DNA from: Prosthecobacter sp. SYSU 5D2
Lineage (GTDB): Bacteria; Verrucomicrobiota; Verrucomicrobiia; Verrucomicrobiales; Verrucomicrobiaceae
Assembly: GCF_039655865.1 (NCBI RefSeq)
Contig: NZ_JBBYXL010000004.1
Location: forward strand, 310,001-374,000
Length of the DNA stretch: 64,000 nt
Direction: 5' to 3'
The first letter of the stretch is position 1. Each line of letters starts with the position of its first letter. Below, in pieces: positions 34,357-42,338 of the stretch. The position numbers and the translations under genes were made by a program. The notes beneath the pieces were generated by a model, which had not been told where the DNA came from, ran no database searches, and saw only the letters and a list, made by a program, of their open reading frames with translations.

Positions 34357-34752
34357 ATGCCCCTTCCAGCCCTGCCAGATCTTACAGCTCCTACCAACGA
34401 CCTTCAGGCCGTCCGGGCGCGGCTGCTTGCCGTCCGGGCCTCTCTGCAAAAGGCCTGCCAGGAATTGGATGCCCAGATCCAGGCTCTGGAGGAGATGAGC
34501 CTCCCAGCGCAGCATGTAGAGACCCAGCCGAAGCCAAATCTTTTTGAAAGCGAACCGGTGCCTCCCGTGACGGCGGACACCGCCCCCGCCAAGCAGGCTT
34601 GGCAAAACCAGCCGCCCACCAGCATCGTCATGGAAGCCACCTCACCAGTGGCCCTGGCCCCGGAGCTGGAGCAGGCCACATTGGAAGAGCTCAACAACGC
34701 CCTCTCCAAAGCCTTTGCGCAAATTTCTGGGCGTCATCATTGGGCCGGTTGA
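34357..34752 (+). CDS. Small hypothetical protein with coiled-coil start and Pro/Ala-rich linker
   Basis: A 131-residue protein. Residues 13-48 form an amphipathic, coiled-coil-like helix (AVRARLLAVRASLQKACQELDAQIQALEEM). A disordered Pro/Ala/Val-rich stretch follows, then a second helix near the C-terminus (LEQATLEELNNALSKAFAQI). No signal peptide or membrane segment is present. Third-position G/C and reading-frame length support coding. It is the only gene downstream of the 12-bp palindrome at 34309-34345, suggesting dedicated control. Family and function are unrecognised. Confidence 0.65.
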   Translation: MPLPALPDLTAPTNDLQAVRARLLAVRASLQKACQELDAQIQALEEMSLPAQHVETQPKPNLFESEPVPPVTADTAPAKQAWQNQPPTSIVMEATSPVALAPELEQATLEELNNALSKAFAQISGRHHWAG

Positions 34753-34799
34753 TACACCTTTTCGCAACTAAGGCGTGAAATGTCCGGACATCTCTTCCG

Positions 34800-34816
34800 T
34801 TGAGTCTCCTCCATGA
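34800..34816 (+). promoter_or_regulatory. 17-bp leader shared with the 12218 esterase gene (copy 2)
   Basis: TTGAGTCTCCTCCATGA spans the start codon (ATG 34813-34815) of the SGNH hydrolase gene. It is identical to 12205-12221 while the flanks differ. The CTCCTCC immediately before the start is not a Shine-Dalgarno sequence. Confidence 0.55.
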
Positions 34817-35490
34817 AACGCTCCAGCTTTCTCATCGCCCTCACCGCCTCCATCCTCTGCCTCCAGACCGCCGGTGCGGCAGACAAACCGCGTGTGCTGA
34901 TCCTCGGTGATTCAATCTCCATCGGCTATACTCCTTTTGTGCAAACGACGCTGGCAGAGGAAATGAGCGTTATGCGCCCTATGCGGGGTGAAAAGGCGGA
35001 AAACTGTAGCAGCACCACCGCAGGCGTAGAGAACATAGACCGCTGGCTGGCCATTGATGGCGGCAAATGGGACGTTATCCACTTTAACTGGGGGCTGCAT
35101 GACCTCAAGCACGTTAAGGCCGATGGCAAAACTGTCTCCGACCAGGCCGGTGACCCGCCGCTGAATGCCGTGGAAATCTATGAAAAGAACCTCCGCGAGA
35201 TCGTCGCCAAGCTCAAGGCGACCGGAGCCAAACTCATCTTCGCAACCACCACCCCGGTGCCGAATGAACCCATGAAGGTTTATCGCAAAAACTCCAACGT
35301 CATCCTTTACAATGAAGCCGCCCTGCGGGTGATGAAAGACAATGGAATCGCGGTCAATGACCTTTACGCCTTTGCCCTTCCCAAGCTCAAAGACATTCAG
35401 ATCCAGCCCGCCAATGTCCATTTTACTCCGGAAGGTTCCGCCGTTCTCGGTGCCGAGGTGGTGAAAGCCATCCGTACCGCCTTGAAGTAG
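34813..35490 (+). CDS. Secreted SGNH/GDSL hydrolase
   Basis: A 225-residue protein with signal peptide MKRSSFLIALTASILCLQTAGAA. SGNH blocks: ILGDSISIGYTPFV (block I, nucleophile Ser in GDS), NWGLHDLK (block III, with His in place of the usual N-x-D), and NVHFTPEGSAVLG (block V, catalytic Asp replaced by Asn before His as NVH, so the D of DxxH is altered). Family members deacylate sugars or lipids. The GxND-type Asn is not obvious, and VHFT in place of DxxH may affect activity. It is preceded by the shared 17-bp leader. The position downstream of a small helical protein suggests no clear operon. Confidence 0.85.
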   Translation: MKRSSFLIALTASILCLQTAGAADKPRVLILGDSISIGYTPFVQTTLAEEMSVMRPMRGEKAENCSSTTAGVENIDRWLAIDGGKWDVIHFNWGLHDLKHVKADGKTVSDQAGDPPLNAVEIYEKNLREIVAKLKATGAKLIFATTTPVPNEPMKVYRKNSNVILYNEAALRVMKDNGIAVNDLYAFALPKLKDIQIQPANVHFTPEGSAVLGAEVVKAIRTALK

Positions 35491-35626
35491 CGATTTTCGA
35501 TGCTGCCGGGAAAAAGTGAAGCTTTTTTGACTTCGCATACCTCCAGCCGTGGGCCGGGGCACGAAATGACTTCACCAGCAGACTTTCTTGAACATTCCAT
35601 ACCTTTCAGGTGTATAGTGGTACGTG

Positions 35627-36976
35627 ATGATACGCACCACTGCTGCCCTGTTGTTGCTGACAGGCCTCGCCCTGGGTGAGGCCAATGTTCAGAAGCCTGC
35701 CAAAGACCAGAATGCGAAGACGGTCACCGTCGAGCCCGCAACCTCTGCTGAGCAGAAGATCGAAATCTCCGTGGCCAAAAAGCCGGCGGAGAAGGTGAAG
35801 CCGGACCCGCTTGAGAAAATCAAGGCCGAAACTGCCAAGCTCGTCGCTGAGAGGGAAAAGATCGCCGCGCAGATAGCACTGGAACAGGTCAAGCTGGATG
35901 AAAAGCTGGCTGAACGGAAACGCGCCCTGGCTGAAATCCAGGTGCGGATTGAGGAGATGAAGGCCAAATCGGACCTCGCCGATGCTGAGCAGCGCTCCAA
36001 AGACTACGAATCCCTCAGTGAGCTGCGCCGTCAGGCTGAACTGGCCATGATGGAAGCAAGCATCGCCAAAAACAAGGTGGATACCGAGGGCTACGAGATG
36101 AGGCAGGAGGAAAATGCCATCCGCCGCAAGACCACGGCACTGGTCCTGGCCATGGAACTCCAGCAGAAGGAGGCGGAATCACGCACCTATGCAGGCAAAG
36201 AACCCACCTACCTGAAAGACCCGGTACAGGGAAACAAGCTGATCCTTTCCGACCGCACCATCGCCCTCAATGGCGTCATCACGACCAAAACGGCAGACAG
36301 CATTGCTGAGAGGATTGCCTATTATAACAACCGCGATGCGGAGGCACCGGTCTTCATTGTCATTGATGACAGCCCGGGCGGCAGCGTCATGGCAGGGTAC
36401 AAGATCCTGAAGGCCATGCACGGCTCCAAAGCCCCCGTTTACACGGTGGTGAAGTCCTTTGCCGGCAGCATGGCCGCCTGCATCACCACCCTTTCCAAAC
36501 GGTCCTTTGCTTATCCAAATGCCGTCATCCTGCATCACCAACTCTCCGCCGGTGTCATGGGAAACCTGACTCAGCATCGGGAAAGCGTGAAGGAACTGGA
36601 GGAATGGTGGAAGCGCCTGGCGGATCCTGTAGCCACGAAAATGGGTCTGACCCGGGACGAGTTTATCTCTGCCATGTACAAAAAGTCCTCTACCGGTGAC
36701 TGGAATGAATTTGCCGACAATGCCCAGAAGCTGAAGTGGGTGGACACCATTGTGGAAGAAATTGAGGAGACTGCCCTGCTACGGCATCCGGACAGCACCC
36801 AGCCGGCCCAAACTGGCAGCACCTCCGTCCGCATCACACCGCCCGGACACAGCCTGGAAAGCGGCGTCATCGAAGGCAGTGACGAACGCGGCAAACCTGT
36901 GGGCCTCCTGCCCCGGCTAAATCCGCTGGATGCCTACTGGATGTATAACCCGGACGGCTACTACCGGATGCAGTAA
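35627..36976 (+). CDS. Exported ClpP/SppA-superfamily serine protease with N-terminal coiled coil
   Basis: 449 residues; the ATG at 35627 is preferred over the GTG one codon before. A short signal peptide (IRTTAALLLLTGLALGEA) is followed by a Lys/Glu-rich coiled coil (residues ~60-190, e.g. KIKAETAKLVAEREKIAAQ). The protease domain spans about 195-375: VFIVIDDSPGGSVMAGYKILKAM, FAGSMAACI with the probable nucleophile Ser near 281, and AVILHHQ with the catalytic His near 303. This matches the ClpP catalytic order. Cytosolic ClpP has no signal peptide or coiled coil, so this is an envelope-located relative. A TTGAAC/TATAGT hexamer pair lies just upstream. Confidence 0.85.
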   Translation: MIRTTAALLLLTGLALGEANVQKPAKDQNAKTVTVEPATSAEQKIEISVAKKPAEKVKPDPLEKIKAETAKLVAEREKIAAQIALEQVKLDEKLAERKRALAEIQVRIEEMKAKSDLADAEQRSKDYESLSELRRQAELAMMEASIAKNKVDTEGYEMRQEENAIRRKTTALVLAMELQQKEAESRTYAGKEPTYLKDPVQGNKLILSDRTIALNGVITTKTADSIAERIAYYNNRDAEAPVFIVIDDSPGGSVMAGYKILKAMHGSKAPVYTVVKSFAGSMAACITTLSKRSFAYPNAVILHHQLSAGVMGNLTQHRESVKELEEWWKRLADPVATKMGLTRDEFISAMYKKSSTGDWNEFADNAQKLKWVDTIVEEIEETALLRHPDSTQPAQTGSTSVRITPPGHSLESGVIEGSDERGKPVGLLPRLNPLDAYWMYNPDGYYRMQ

Positions 36977-37062
36977 GCAGTTGAGCATCCGCCGATTCAT
37001 GGCTTAGCAGAGGTTGGGCAGCGGTCACAGGATCCCACTGTCCAACCTCTTTTTTATCCCCT

Positions 37063-37629
37063 ATGGCCCAGCCCCCCCTTTCTCCCTTGGAAACCACGAA
37101 TCCCTGGACCACCCTCAGCAGCCGCGAGGGGTATTCAAATCCGTGGATCCGTGTCCGCGAGGACCAGGTCATCAATCCTGGCGGGGGCCGGGGGATCTAC
37201 GGGGTGGTGGAATACAAGAACCGGGCGGTCGGTGTGGTGCCGATTGATGAGGAGGGCCATACTTGGCTGGTGGGCCAGTGGCGCTACTGTCATGAGCAGT
37301 ATGAGTGGGAAATCCCCGAAGGCGGCTGCCCGCCCGGCGAGGATCCTGCTGAGTGCGCCCGGCGCGAACTTCTGGAAGAAACCGGGCTGCGGGCCACGAC
37401 CATCGAGCCCCTGCTCCTGGGCATCCAGCTTTCCAATTCCACCACCAATGAAGTGTGTGATGTCTTCGTGGCCAAAGGCCTCAGACAGGGTGAGGCCGCC
37501 CCGGAGGAAACCGAGCAGCTCGACGTTAAAAAATTGCCCCTGACCGAAGCCATCCAGATGGCTCTGGATGGACGCATTCGCGACAGCGTCAGCGTCCTGG
37601 CGTTGCTGCGGCTGGCGTTGCAAGGTTAA
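37063..37629 (+). CDS. Nudix hydrolase (ADP-ribose pyrophosphatase-like)
   Basis: A 188-residue protein. The Nudix box is complete: GGCPPGEDPAECARRELLEE (residues ~86-105) followed by TG, i.e. Gx5Ex7REUxEExGU. The upstream strand YKNRAVGVVPIDEEGHTWLVGQWRY and the EWEIPEGG preceding the box are typical of ADP-ribose and nucleoside-diphosphate-sugar pyrophosphatases such as NudF. The enzyme hydrolyses nucleoside diphosphates linked to another moiety in the cytoplasm with Mg2+. It lies 86 bp after the ClpP-like gene. Confidence 0.92.
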   Translation: MAQPPLSPLETTNPWTTLSSREGYSNPWIRVREDQVINPGGGRGIYGVVEYKNRAVGVVPIDEEGHTWLVGQWRYCHEQYEWEIPEGGCPPGEDPAECARRELLEETGLRATTIEPLLLGIQLSNSTTNEVCDVFVAKGLRQGEAAPEETEQLDVKKLPLTEAIQMALDGRIRDSVSVLALLRLALQG

Positions 37630-37668
37630 TCGCACCTGGCTTCAAAAGCGGCATCGCATAACGGTTTC

Positions 37669-37709
37669 CTGCGGGACGCAGAAAACGGCAGGCGGGACGC
37701 CCGCGCTCC
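37669..37709. repeat. Two GCGGGACGC hairpin units in the intergenic region
   Basis: GCGGGACGC occurs at 37671-37679 and again at 37692-37700. In the second, the extended GCGGGACGCCCGC forms a stem with a 3-nt loop. Sequences like GGCGGGACGCCCGCGCTCC are, from memory, dispersed in intergenic DNA of several Planctomycetota and Verrucomicrobiota genomes. No second locus is present here, so repeat status is not proven. Confidence 0.4.
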
Positions 37710-37773
37710 AGTTAAGGCCCCTTCGGCGTGTCTTTCCGCTTTCAAGTTGAGTGATTCTGCCTTCCTTCTATGC

Positions 37774-38358
37774 ATGGCTGAAGTTCCTTCCACACGCATT
37801 CTTCCTCTTGGCAGCACGGCTCCTGAAATCGAACTGCCGGATGCGGCGGGAAATGTTTTCACGCTGGATGATGTGCGGGGTCCGCAGGGCCTGCTGGTGA
37901 TGTTTGTCTGCAACCACTGCCCGTTTGTCATTCATCTGGCAGAGGCACTGAGCGGCTTTGCCAAAGAACTGGATGCTCAGGGCGTGGGCGTGGTGGCGAT
38001 CAACTCCAACGATGTGGAAAAGTACCCGGCAGATGCACCGGAGAAGATGCTGGAATTTGCCGCCAAATATGACTGGAAGCTGCCCTATCTCTACGATGCT
38101 GACCAGAGCGTTGCCCATGCCTATGTGGCCGCCTGCACGCCGGATTTTTACCTGTTCGATGGGGAACTGAAGCTGGTTTACTGCGGGCAGTTTGATGGCT
38201 CACGGCCCAAGAACAGCACGCCAGTGACCGGCGAGGATCTACGGGAAGCCGTGCGCGGGATGCTGGCAGGAGAAAGCCCCCTGCCCTCCCAGCGCCCCAG
38301 CACGGGCTGCAACATCAAGTGGAAGACCGGGAATGAGCCGGAGCATTTTGGGAAGTAA
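37774..38358 (+). CDS. Thioredoxin-fold (AhpC/TSA-type) redox protein
   Basis: About 194 residues from the ATG at 37774 (MAEVPSTRILPLGSTAPEIELPDAAG). Typical peroxiredoxin/thioredoxin features: PEIELPDAAGNVFTLDDVRG, the redox motif CNHCPFV (CxxC) near residue 49, GVVAINSNDVEKYPADAPEKM, and cis-Pro region CTPDFYLFDGELKL. CNHCPFV is characteristic of the thioredoxin-family group related to YneN/alkyl hydroperoxide reductase-like proteins. No signal peptide is visible. It probably acts in cytoplasmic redox control. The flanking Nudix and secretion-ATPase genes give no pathway. Confidence 0.9.
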   Translation: MAEVPSTRILPLGSTAPEIELPDAAGNVFTLDDVRGPQGLLVMFVCNHCPFVIHLAEALSGFAKELDAQGVGVVAINSNDVEKYPADAPEKMLEFAAKYDWKLPYLYDADQSVAHAYVAACTPDFYLFDGELKLVYCGQFDGSRPKNSTPVTGEDLREAVRGMLAGESPLPSQRPSTGCNIKWKTGNEPEHFGK

Positions 38359-38447
38359 AGGCAAACCCATTTGGCTCAATCTGTCTCTCTGTGTAATCAC
38401 ATTCTCGCGCAACCTTCAAGGATGGGGAGCGTTGTAAGGGATAACAC

Positions 38448-40142
38448 ATGGCACCGACTTCCCTTTCTGATGTCCTTTTTCAATCGGCGAGCCTGGCGGG
38501 CTGCCGGGATCAACTGCGGCTGCGGCATGCGCTGGAGGAGGCGACGGACAAGCGGCTGCCGCTGATTGATGCGGTGCTGGATGCGAATGTGGTGGATGAG
38601 GAAAGCTTTTTTTCCAGTCTGGCGGGTCAACTGAGCCTGCCCTATGCCAATGAGGAATCAGAGGAGCAGGAAGGCCTGCACAACCGCTTTCCGGCGAAGC
38701 TGGCGCTGCGGCATCGCATCTTCCCGAAGCAGGTGAGCGGGGTGGAGGCGACGGTGCTGACTTACAACCCCTTTGACCTGAGCGCACGCCAGGCGGTGGG
38801 GCAGGAACTGCAAAAGCGGGTGCACTGGCAGATCGCCAGCCGGCATCGCATCCTGGAGGCGCTGCACCAGGGCTACGGCGTGGGGGCGGAGAACTTCGAG
38901 GAACTGCTGGAAGGCCGCGAGGGCGGTGACCAGGACGATGACATGAAGCAGGAGGTCAACGTGCTGGACGAGGCGGATGAGGAGGCCACGGTGATGAACT
39001 TTGTGAACCAGGTCTTCCGCGAGGCGCTCAAGGAACGGGCGACGGACATCCATGTGGAGCCGCTGGAGCGGGACCTGCGCATCCGCTACCGCGTGGACGG
39101 CAAGCTGATCGAGGTGCCGGTGCCGCCCAACATGCGCGTGCTGCAAAATTCGCTGATTTCACGACTGAAGATCATGGCGCACCTGGACATCGCGGAGCGC
39201 CGCATGCCGCAGGACGGACGCATCAACCTGGAGCTGGACGGCGAGCCCATTGACGTCCGTGTCGCGACCATCCCGAGCGTCAATGGTGAGTCGGTGGCCC
39301 TGCGTTTGCTGACGCGGAAAAAATTCGACATGAACGCCATCGGCCTGGATCCGGAGACGGAGGCGAAGTTCCGCAAATTGCTCGCCGCACCCAACGGGAT
39401 CATCCTCATCACCGGCCCGACGGGGTCCGGGAAAAGCACGACGCTTTACACGCTGCTGAAGGAGCTGAACACCAAGGACCGGCGCATTGTGACCATCGAA
39501 GACCCGGTGGAAAACAAGCTGGACGGCATCATCCAGATCGCCGTGAAGCCGGAGATTGACCTGACCTTTGCCGCCGGTCTGCGCAGTATCCTGCGCGGTG
39601 ACCCGAACGTGATCATGGTGGGGGAAATGCGTGACCAGGAGACGGTGGAAATCGCCATCCGTGGCGCGCTGACGGGTCACTTGGTGTTCTCCACCTTGCA
39701 CACGAATGATGCGGTGGGCGGCATTTCACGCCTTTTGGACATGGGGATTGAGCCGTTCATGGTCTCATCCTCGGTCCGTGCTTTCCAGGCCCAGCGGCTG
39801 GTGCGCACCCTGTGCCCGCATTGCAAGGCCCCGGCGCATCATGAGGACAGCTTTCTCAAGGCCTGCGGATTTCCTCTGGAGTGGAAGGACAAGCTCTTCA
39901 CCCCGGTGGGCTGCCGCTCCTGCCGCAACACCGGTTTCACTGGACGGCTGGCCATCATGGAGATCTGCCTCATGACGGAGACGCTTCAGGAGAAGATCAA
40001 CCAGCGGGCGACGAGCATGGAATTGAAAGCGCAGGCCCTGAAGGATGGCATGATCCCGATGCGCCAGTATGGATTCCGCAAAGCCTTCCAGGGTATCACG
40101 ACGCTGGAAGAAGTGATGACCGTGACGGCCGCGAGCGAGTGA
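38448..40142 (+). CDS. GspE/PulE/PilB-family secretion or pilus assembly ATPase
   Basis: 564 residues. The N-terminal ~150 residues resemble the MshE/GspE N-domain (LRHALEEATDKRLPLIDAVL, LSLPY). The ATPase core has DIHVEPLERDLRIRYRVDG, Walker A GPTGSGKSTT (~residue 325), the Asp box (RIVTIEDPVENKL), Walker B ILRGDPNVIMVGEMRDQET and the His box HLVFSTLHTNDA. A tetracysteine zinc site follows (CPHC ... CRSC), as in GspE and PilB. The hexamer powers type II secretion or type IV pilus extension at the inner membrane. No gspF/pilC or pseudopilin genes are adjacent, so this is an orphan ATPase in the window. Confidence 0.93.
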   Translation: MAPTSLSDVLFQSASLAGCRDQLRLRHALEEATDKRLPLIDAVLDANVVDEESFFSSLAGQLSLPYANEESEEQEGLHNRFPAKLALRHRIFPKQVSGVEATVLTYNPFDLSARQAVGQELQKRVHWQIASRHRILEALHQGYGVGAENFEELLEGREGGDQDDDMKQEVNVLDEADEEATVMNFVNQVFREALKERATDIHVEPLERDLRIRYRVDGKLIEVPVPPNMRVLQNSLISRLKIMAHLDIAERRMPQDGRINLELDGEPIDVRVATIPSVNGESVALRLLTRKKFDMNAIGLDPETEAKFRKLLAAPNGIILITGPTGSGKSTTLYTLLKELNTKDRRIVTIEDPVENKLDGIIQIAVKPEIDLTFAAGLRSILRGDPNVIMVGEMRDQETVEIAIRGALTGHLVFSTLHTNDAVGGISRLLDMGIEPFMVSSSVRAFQAQRLVRTLCPHCKAPAHHEDSFLKACGFPLEWKDKLFTPVGCRSCRNTGFTGRLAIMEICLMTETLQEKINQRATSMELKAQALKDGMIPMRQYGFRKAFQGITTLEEVMTVTAASE

Positions 40143-40209
40143 GGTGCGTAGCTGCCCTCGCCAGAGGGTGGTCTTTGCACCCTGCCAAAAATGAGTCTAT
40201 GGAAGGACC

Positions 40210-40614
40210 ATGGCAGGTCATTCCCCCCTCGAACTCGGCAAAAAATTCCTCACTGAAAACGCCACCCAGCCGGGTGTCATCACCACGGCCAGCGGCCTGC
40301 AATACCTGGTGCTCCAGGAAGGCAGCGGCAAAAGCCCAACGCTGAAAGACACAGTCGTCGTTCACTACCGGGGGACGCTGATCAACGGCGCGGAATTTGA
40401 CAGCTCCTACAAGCGGGATGAACCGGCTGAGTTCCCCCTGAAACGGGTCATCAAGGGCTGGAAGGAAGGCGTGCAGCTGATGAAAGAAGGGGCGAAATAC
40501 CGCTTCTTTGTGCCGCCGAAACTTGGCTATGGAACACGCGGGTCCGGCATTGAGATCGCTCCGAATGAGACGCTCATTTTTGAAGTTGAGCTGCTGAAGG
40601 TGTGGGAGGATTGA
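40210..40614 (+). CDS. FKBP-type peptidyl-prolyl cis-trans isomerase
   Basis: A 134-residue protein with no signal peptide. It follows the FkpA/FKBP pattern: GVITTASGLQYLVLQEGSGKSPTLKDTVVVHYRGTL (here summarised), FDSSYKRDEPAEFPL, VIKGWKEGVQLMKEGAKYRFFVPPKLGYG and a terminal LIFEVELLKV strand. The key active-site aromatic and Asp residues (Y of VHYRG, D of FDSS, W of GWKEG, Y of LGYG) are present. It speeds proline isomerisation during protein folding. It starts 67 bp after the secretion-type ATPase and 43 bp before the sulfatase. Confidence 0.95.
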   Translation: MAGHSPLELGKKFLTENATQPGVITTASGLQYLVLQEGSGKSPTLKDTVVVHYRGTLINGAEFDSSYKRDEPAEFPLKRVIKGWKEGVQLMKEGAKYRFFVPPKLGYGTRGSGIEIAPNETLIFEVELLKVWED

Positions 40615-40657
40615 TTTAGCGCAATCTTGGGGTGGCGGGTTTCGTTTCAGCATTTCT

Positions 40658-42199
40658 ATGATGCGCCGAATCCTTTTTTCCTGCCTTTGTCTGACCAGTG
40701 CGGCCTTTGCCGATCTCGCCGGGAGCAAGCCGAACATCCTGTTCATTCTGACGGATGACCAGGGCTACGGAGACCTCTCCGCGCATGGCAATCCGGTGCT
40801 GAAGACGCCGCATCTGGACAGGCTGCGGGAGGAGAGCGTGCGCTTCACGGACTTCATGGTCAGCCCGACTTGTGCACCGACGCGTAGCGCAATTCAGACG
40901 GGCCGACATGAGTTCCGCAACGGGGTGACGCATACCATTCTGGAACGCGAACGCATGGATCCCAAGGCCACGACCATCGCCCAGGTGCTGAAGGATGCGG
41001 GCTACAAGACTGGCATCTTTGGCAAATGGCATCTGGGGGATGAAAAAGAGTACCGGCCCACGGCACGCGGTTTTGATGAGCAGTTCATCCATGGCGGCGG
41101 GGGCATCGGCCAGAGCTACCCTGGAAGCTGCGGAGATGCGCCGGGGAATGAATACTTCAATCCGGCGATCCTGCATAACGACAAGTTTGTCAAAACGGAA
41201 GGCTATTGCACGGATGTCTTTTTTGCCCAGGCGACGAAGTGGCTGGAGTCGGTGAAGGGTGGGGAGCCTTTTTACTGCCACATTGCAACGAACGCGCCGC
41301 ACGGGCCATACATCGCCAAACCGGAGGACCGGGCGCTGTATGACGGCAAGGTGCCGGATGAGGCGGTGGCGAACTTTTTTGGAATGATCCATAACATTGA
41401 TGAAAATGTAGGCCGGCTGATGGCGAAGCTGGAGGAGTGGGGCATCGCCAAAAACACGCTGGTGGTTTTTATGAACGACAACGGCGGCACGGCAGGGGTG
41501 AAGGTGTACAATGCGGACATGCGCGGCTCCAAAGGCAGTCCCTGGATCGGCGGCACACGGGCGATGTCCTTCTGGCGCTGGCCGGGCACGCTGGTGCCTG
41601 CAGACTGCGGGGCGCTTACGGCGCACGTGGATGTCTTCCGCACCTGGGCCGGGCTGGCGGGTGCCACGCTGAGCGCCGGGGCTGAAAAGCAGGCGGAAGG
41701 CCGCAATCTGCTGCCGCTGCTGGAAAAGCCGGACAGCGCCTGGGAGGACCGCGCTCTCTTCAGCCATGTGGGCCGCTGGCCGAAGGGCACGGATCATGAA
41801 GCAGCCAAGGCACGCAATGCCAGCATCCGCACGACGCAATATCAACTTGTCAGCGAGGGCGCACGCCGCCAGCCCTCCAAGGTCAAAGCCAAGGCTCAGC
41901 CATCTGCCGAAGCACCCGGCTGGCAGCTTTTTGATGTCAAAGCCGATCCTTCACAGACAAAGAACATTGCGGCGGAAAAGCCTGAGGTGGTGAAGTCCAT
42001 GCTGGCGACGTATGACCAGTGGTGGGATTCGCTGGGCGGCCAGATCGTCCTGAATGAATCCGCCAAGGGACCGAAGCTGAACCCGTTTGCGGAAGAATAC
42101 TGGGCCCAGTTTGGCGGCGGTCCGACGGACCAAGACCGGGCGAGAATGGACCCGGAGAAGGCCTGGAGCTTCGAGGCGGGCCGGGCGAAGAAAAAATGA
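40658..42199 (+). CDS. Secreted sulfatase (arylsulfatase family)
   Basis: 513 residues with signal peptide MMRRILFSCLCLTSAAFA. The alkaline-phosphatase-superfamily metal site starts at LTDDQGYGD (Asp 33/34). The sulfatase signature SPTCAPTRSAIQTGR contains C-x-P-x-R (Cys72, Arg76), where Cys is converted to formylglycine by a generating enzyme. GKWHLGD follows near residue 125, and NDNGG carries the further Asp/Asn ligands. The C-terminal sub-domain contains WQLFDVKADPSQTKNIA. The Cys-type signature requires formylglycine maturation in the cytoplasm before export. Natural substrates are likely sulfated polysaccharides (inference). Confidence 0.95.
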   Translation: MMRRILFSCLCLTSAAFADLAGSKPNILFILTDDQGYGDLSAHGNPVLKTPHLDRLREESVRFTDFMVSPTCAPTRSAIQTGRHEFRNGVTHTILERERMDPKATTIAQVLKDAGYKTGIFGKWHLGDEKEYRPTARGFDEQFIHGGGGIGQSYPGSCGDAPGNEYFNPAILHNDKFVKTEGYCTDVFFAQATKWLESVKGGEPFYCHIATNAPHGPYIAKPEDRALYDGKVPDEAVANFFGMIHNIDENVGRLMAKLEEWGIAKNTLVVFMNDNGGTAGVKVYNADMRGSKGSPWIGGTRAMSFWRWPGTLVPADCGALTAHVDVFRTWAGLAGATLSAGAEKQAEGRNLLPLLEKPDSAWEDRALFSHVGRWPKGTDHEAAKARNASIRTTQYQLVSEGARRQPSKVKAKAQPSAEAPGWQLFDVKADPSQTKNIAAEKPEVVKSMLATYDQWWDSLGGQIVLNESAKGPKLNPFAEEYWAQFGGGPTDQDRARMDPEKAWSFEAGRAKKK

Positions 42200-42278
42200 C
42201 CCGGACACGGGCCCCAAAGTTAGGCTGCCTGTTTTAGCAGGTAAGGAGTTTGTAAAGGAGCATCACGACTATTGATTC

Positions 42279-42284
42279 TATAAT
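42279..42284 (+). promoter_or_regulatory. Perfect -10 hexamer TATAAT upstream of the PelA-like gene
   Basis: TATAAT lies 54 bp before the ATG at 42339. A convincing -35 at 17-bp spacing is not present. If used, transcription would start near 42291, immediately before the strong hairpin at 42295-42337. Confidence 0.45.
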
Positions 42285-42294
42285 CTGAGACGCT

Positions 42295-42337
42295 AAAATG
42301 GGCTTATTATCATCTTTGATAGTAAGCGGCTCATTTT
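42295..42337 (+). promoter_or_regulatory. 5' leader hairpin ending directly at the start codon of the PelA-like gene
   Basis: CTTATTATCA (42303-42312) pairs with TGATAGTAAG (42317-42326) around a 4-nt loop: ten pairs, one of them G-U. An outer AAAATG (42295-42300) pairs with CATTTT (42332-42337). The ATG follows at 42339. The outer stem is followed by a short T-run, so it could be an attenuator, or it could sequester the translation start. Confidence 0.6.
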
Positions 42338-42338
42338 T

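Noticed and set aside
37747-37773. TTG start nine codons before the thioredoxin-fold ATG.
   Set aside because: The ATG at 37774 gives a standard N-terminus; the extra residues are not conserved-looking.
40616-41845. A 409-codon open frame antisense to the sulfatase.
   Set aside because: Sense strand has the complete sulfatase signature; the antisense frame has no motif.
38448-42199. Secretion ATPase, FKBP and sulfatase as one secretion operon.
   Set aside because: Gaps of 40-70 bp allow co-transcription, but no other secretion or pilus component is present, so a functional unit is not supported.
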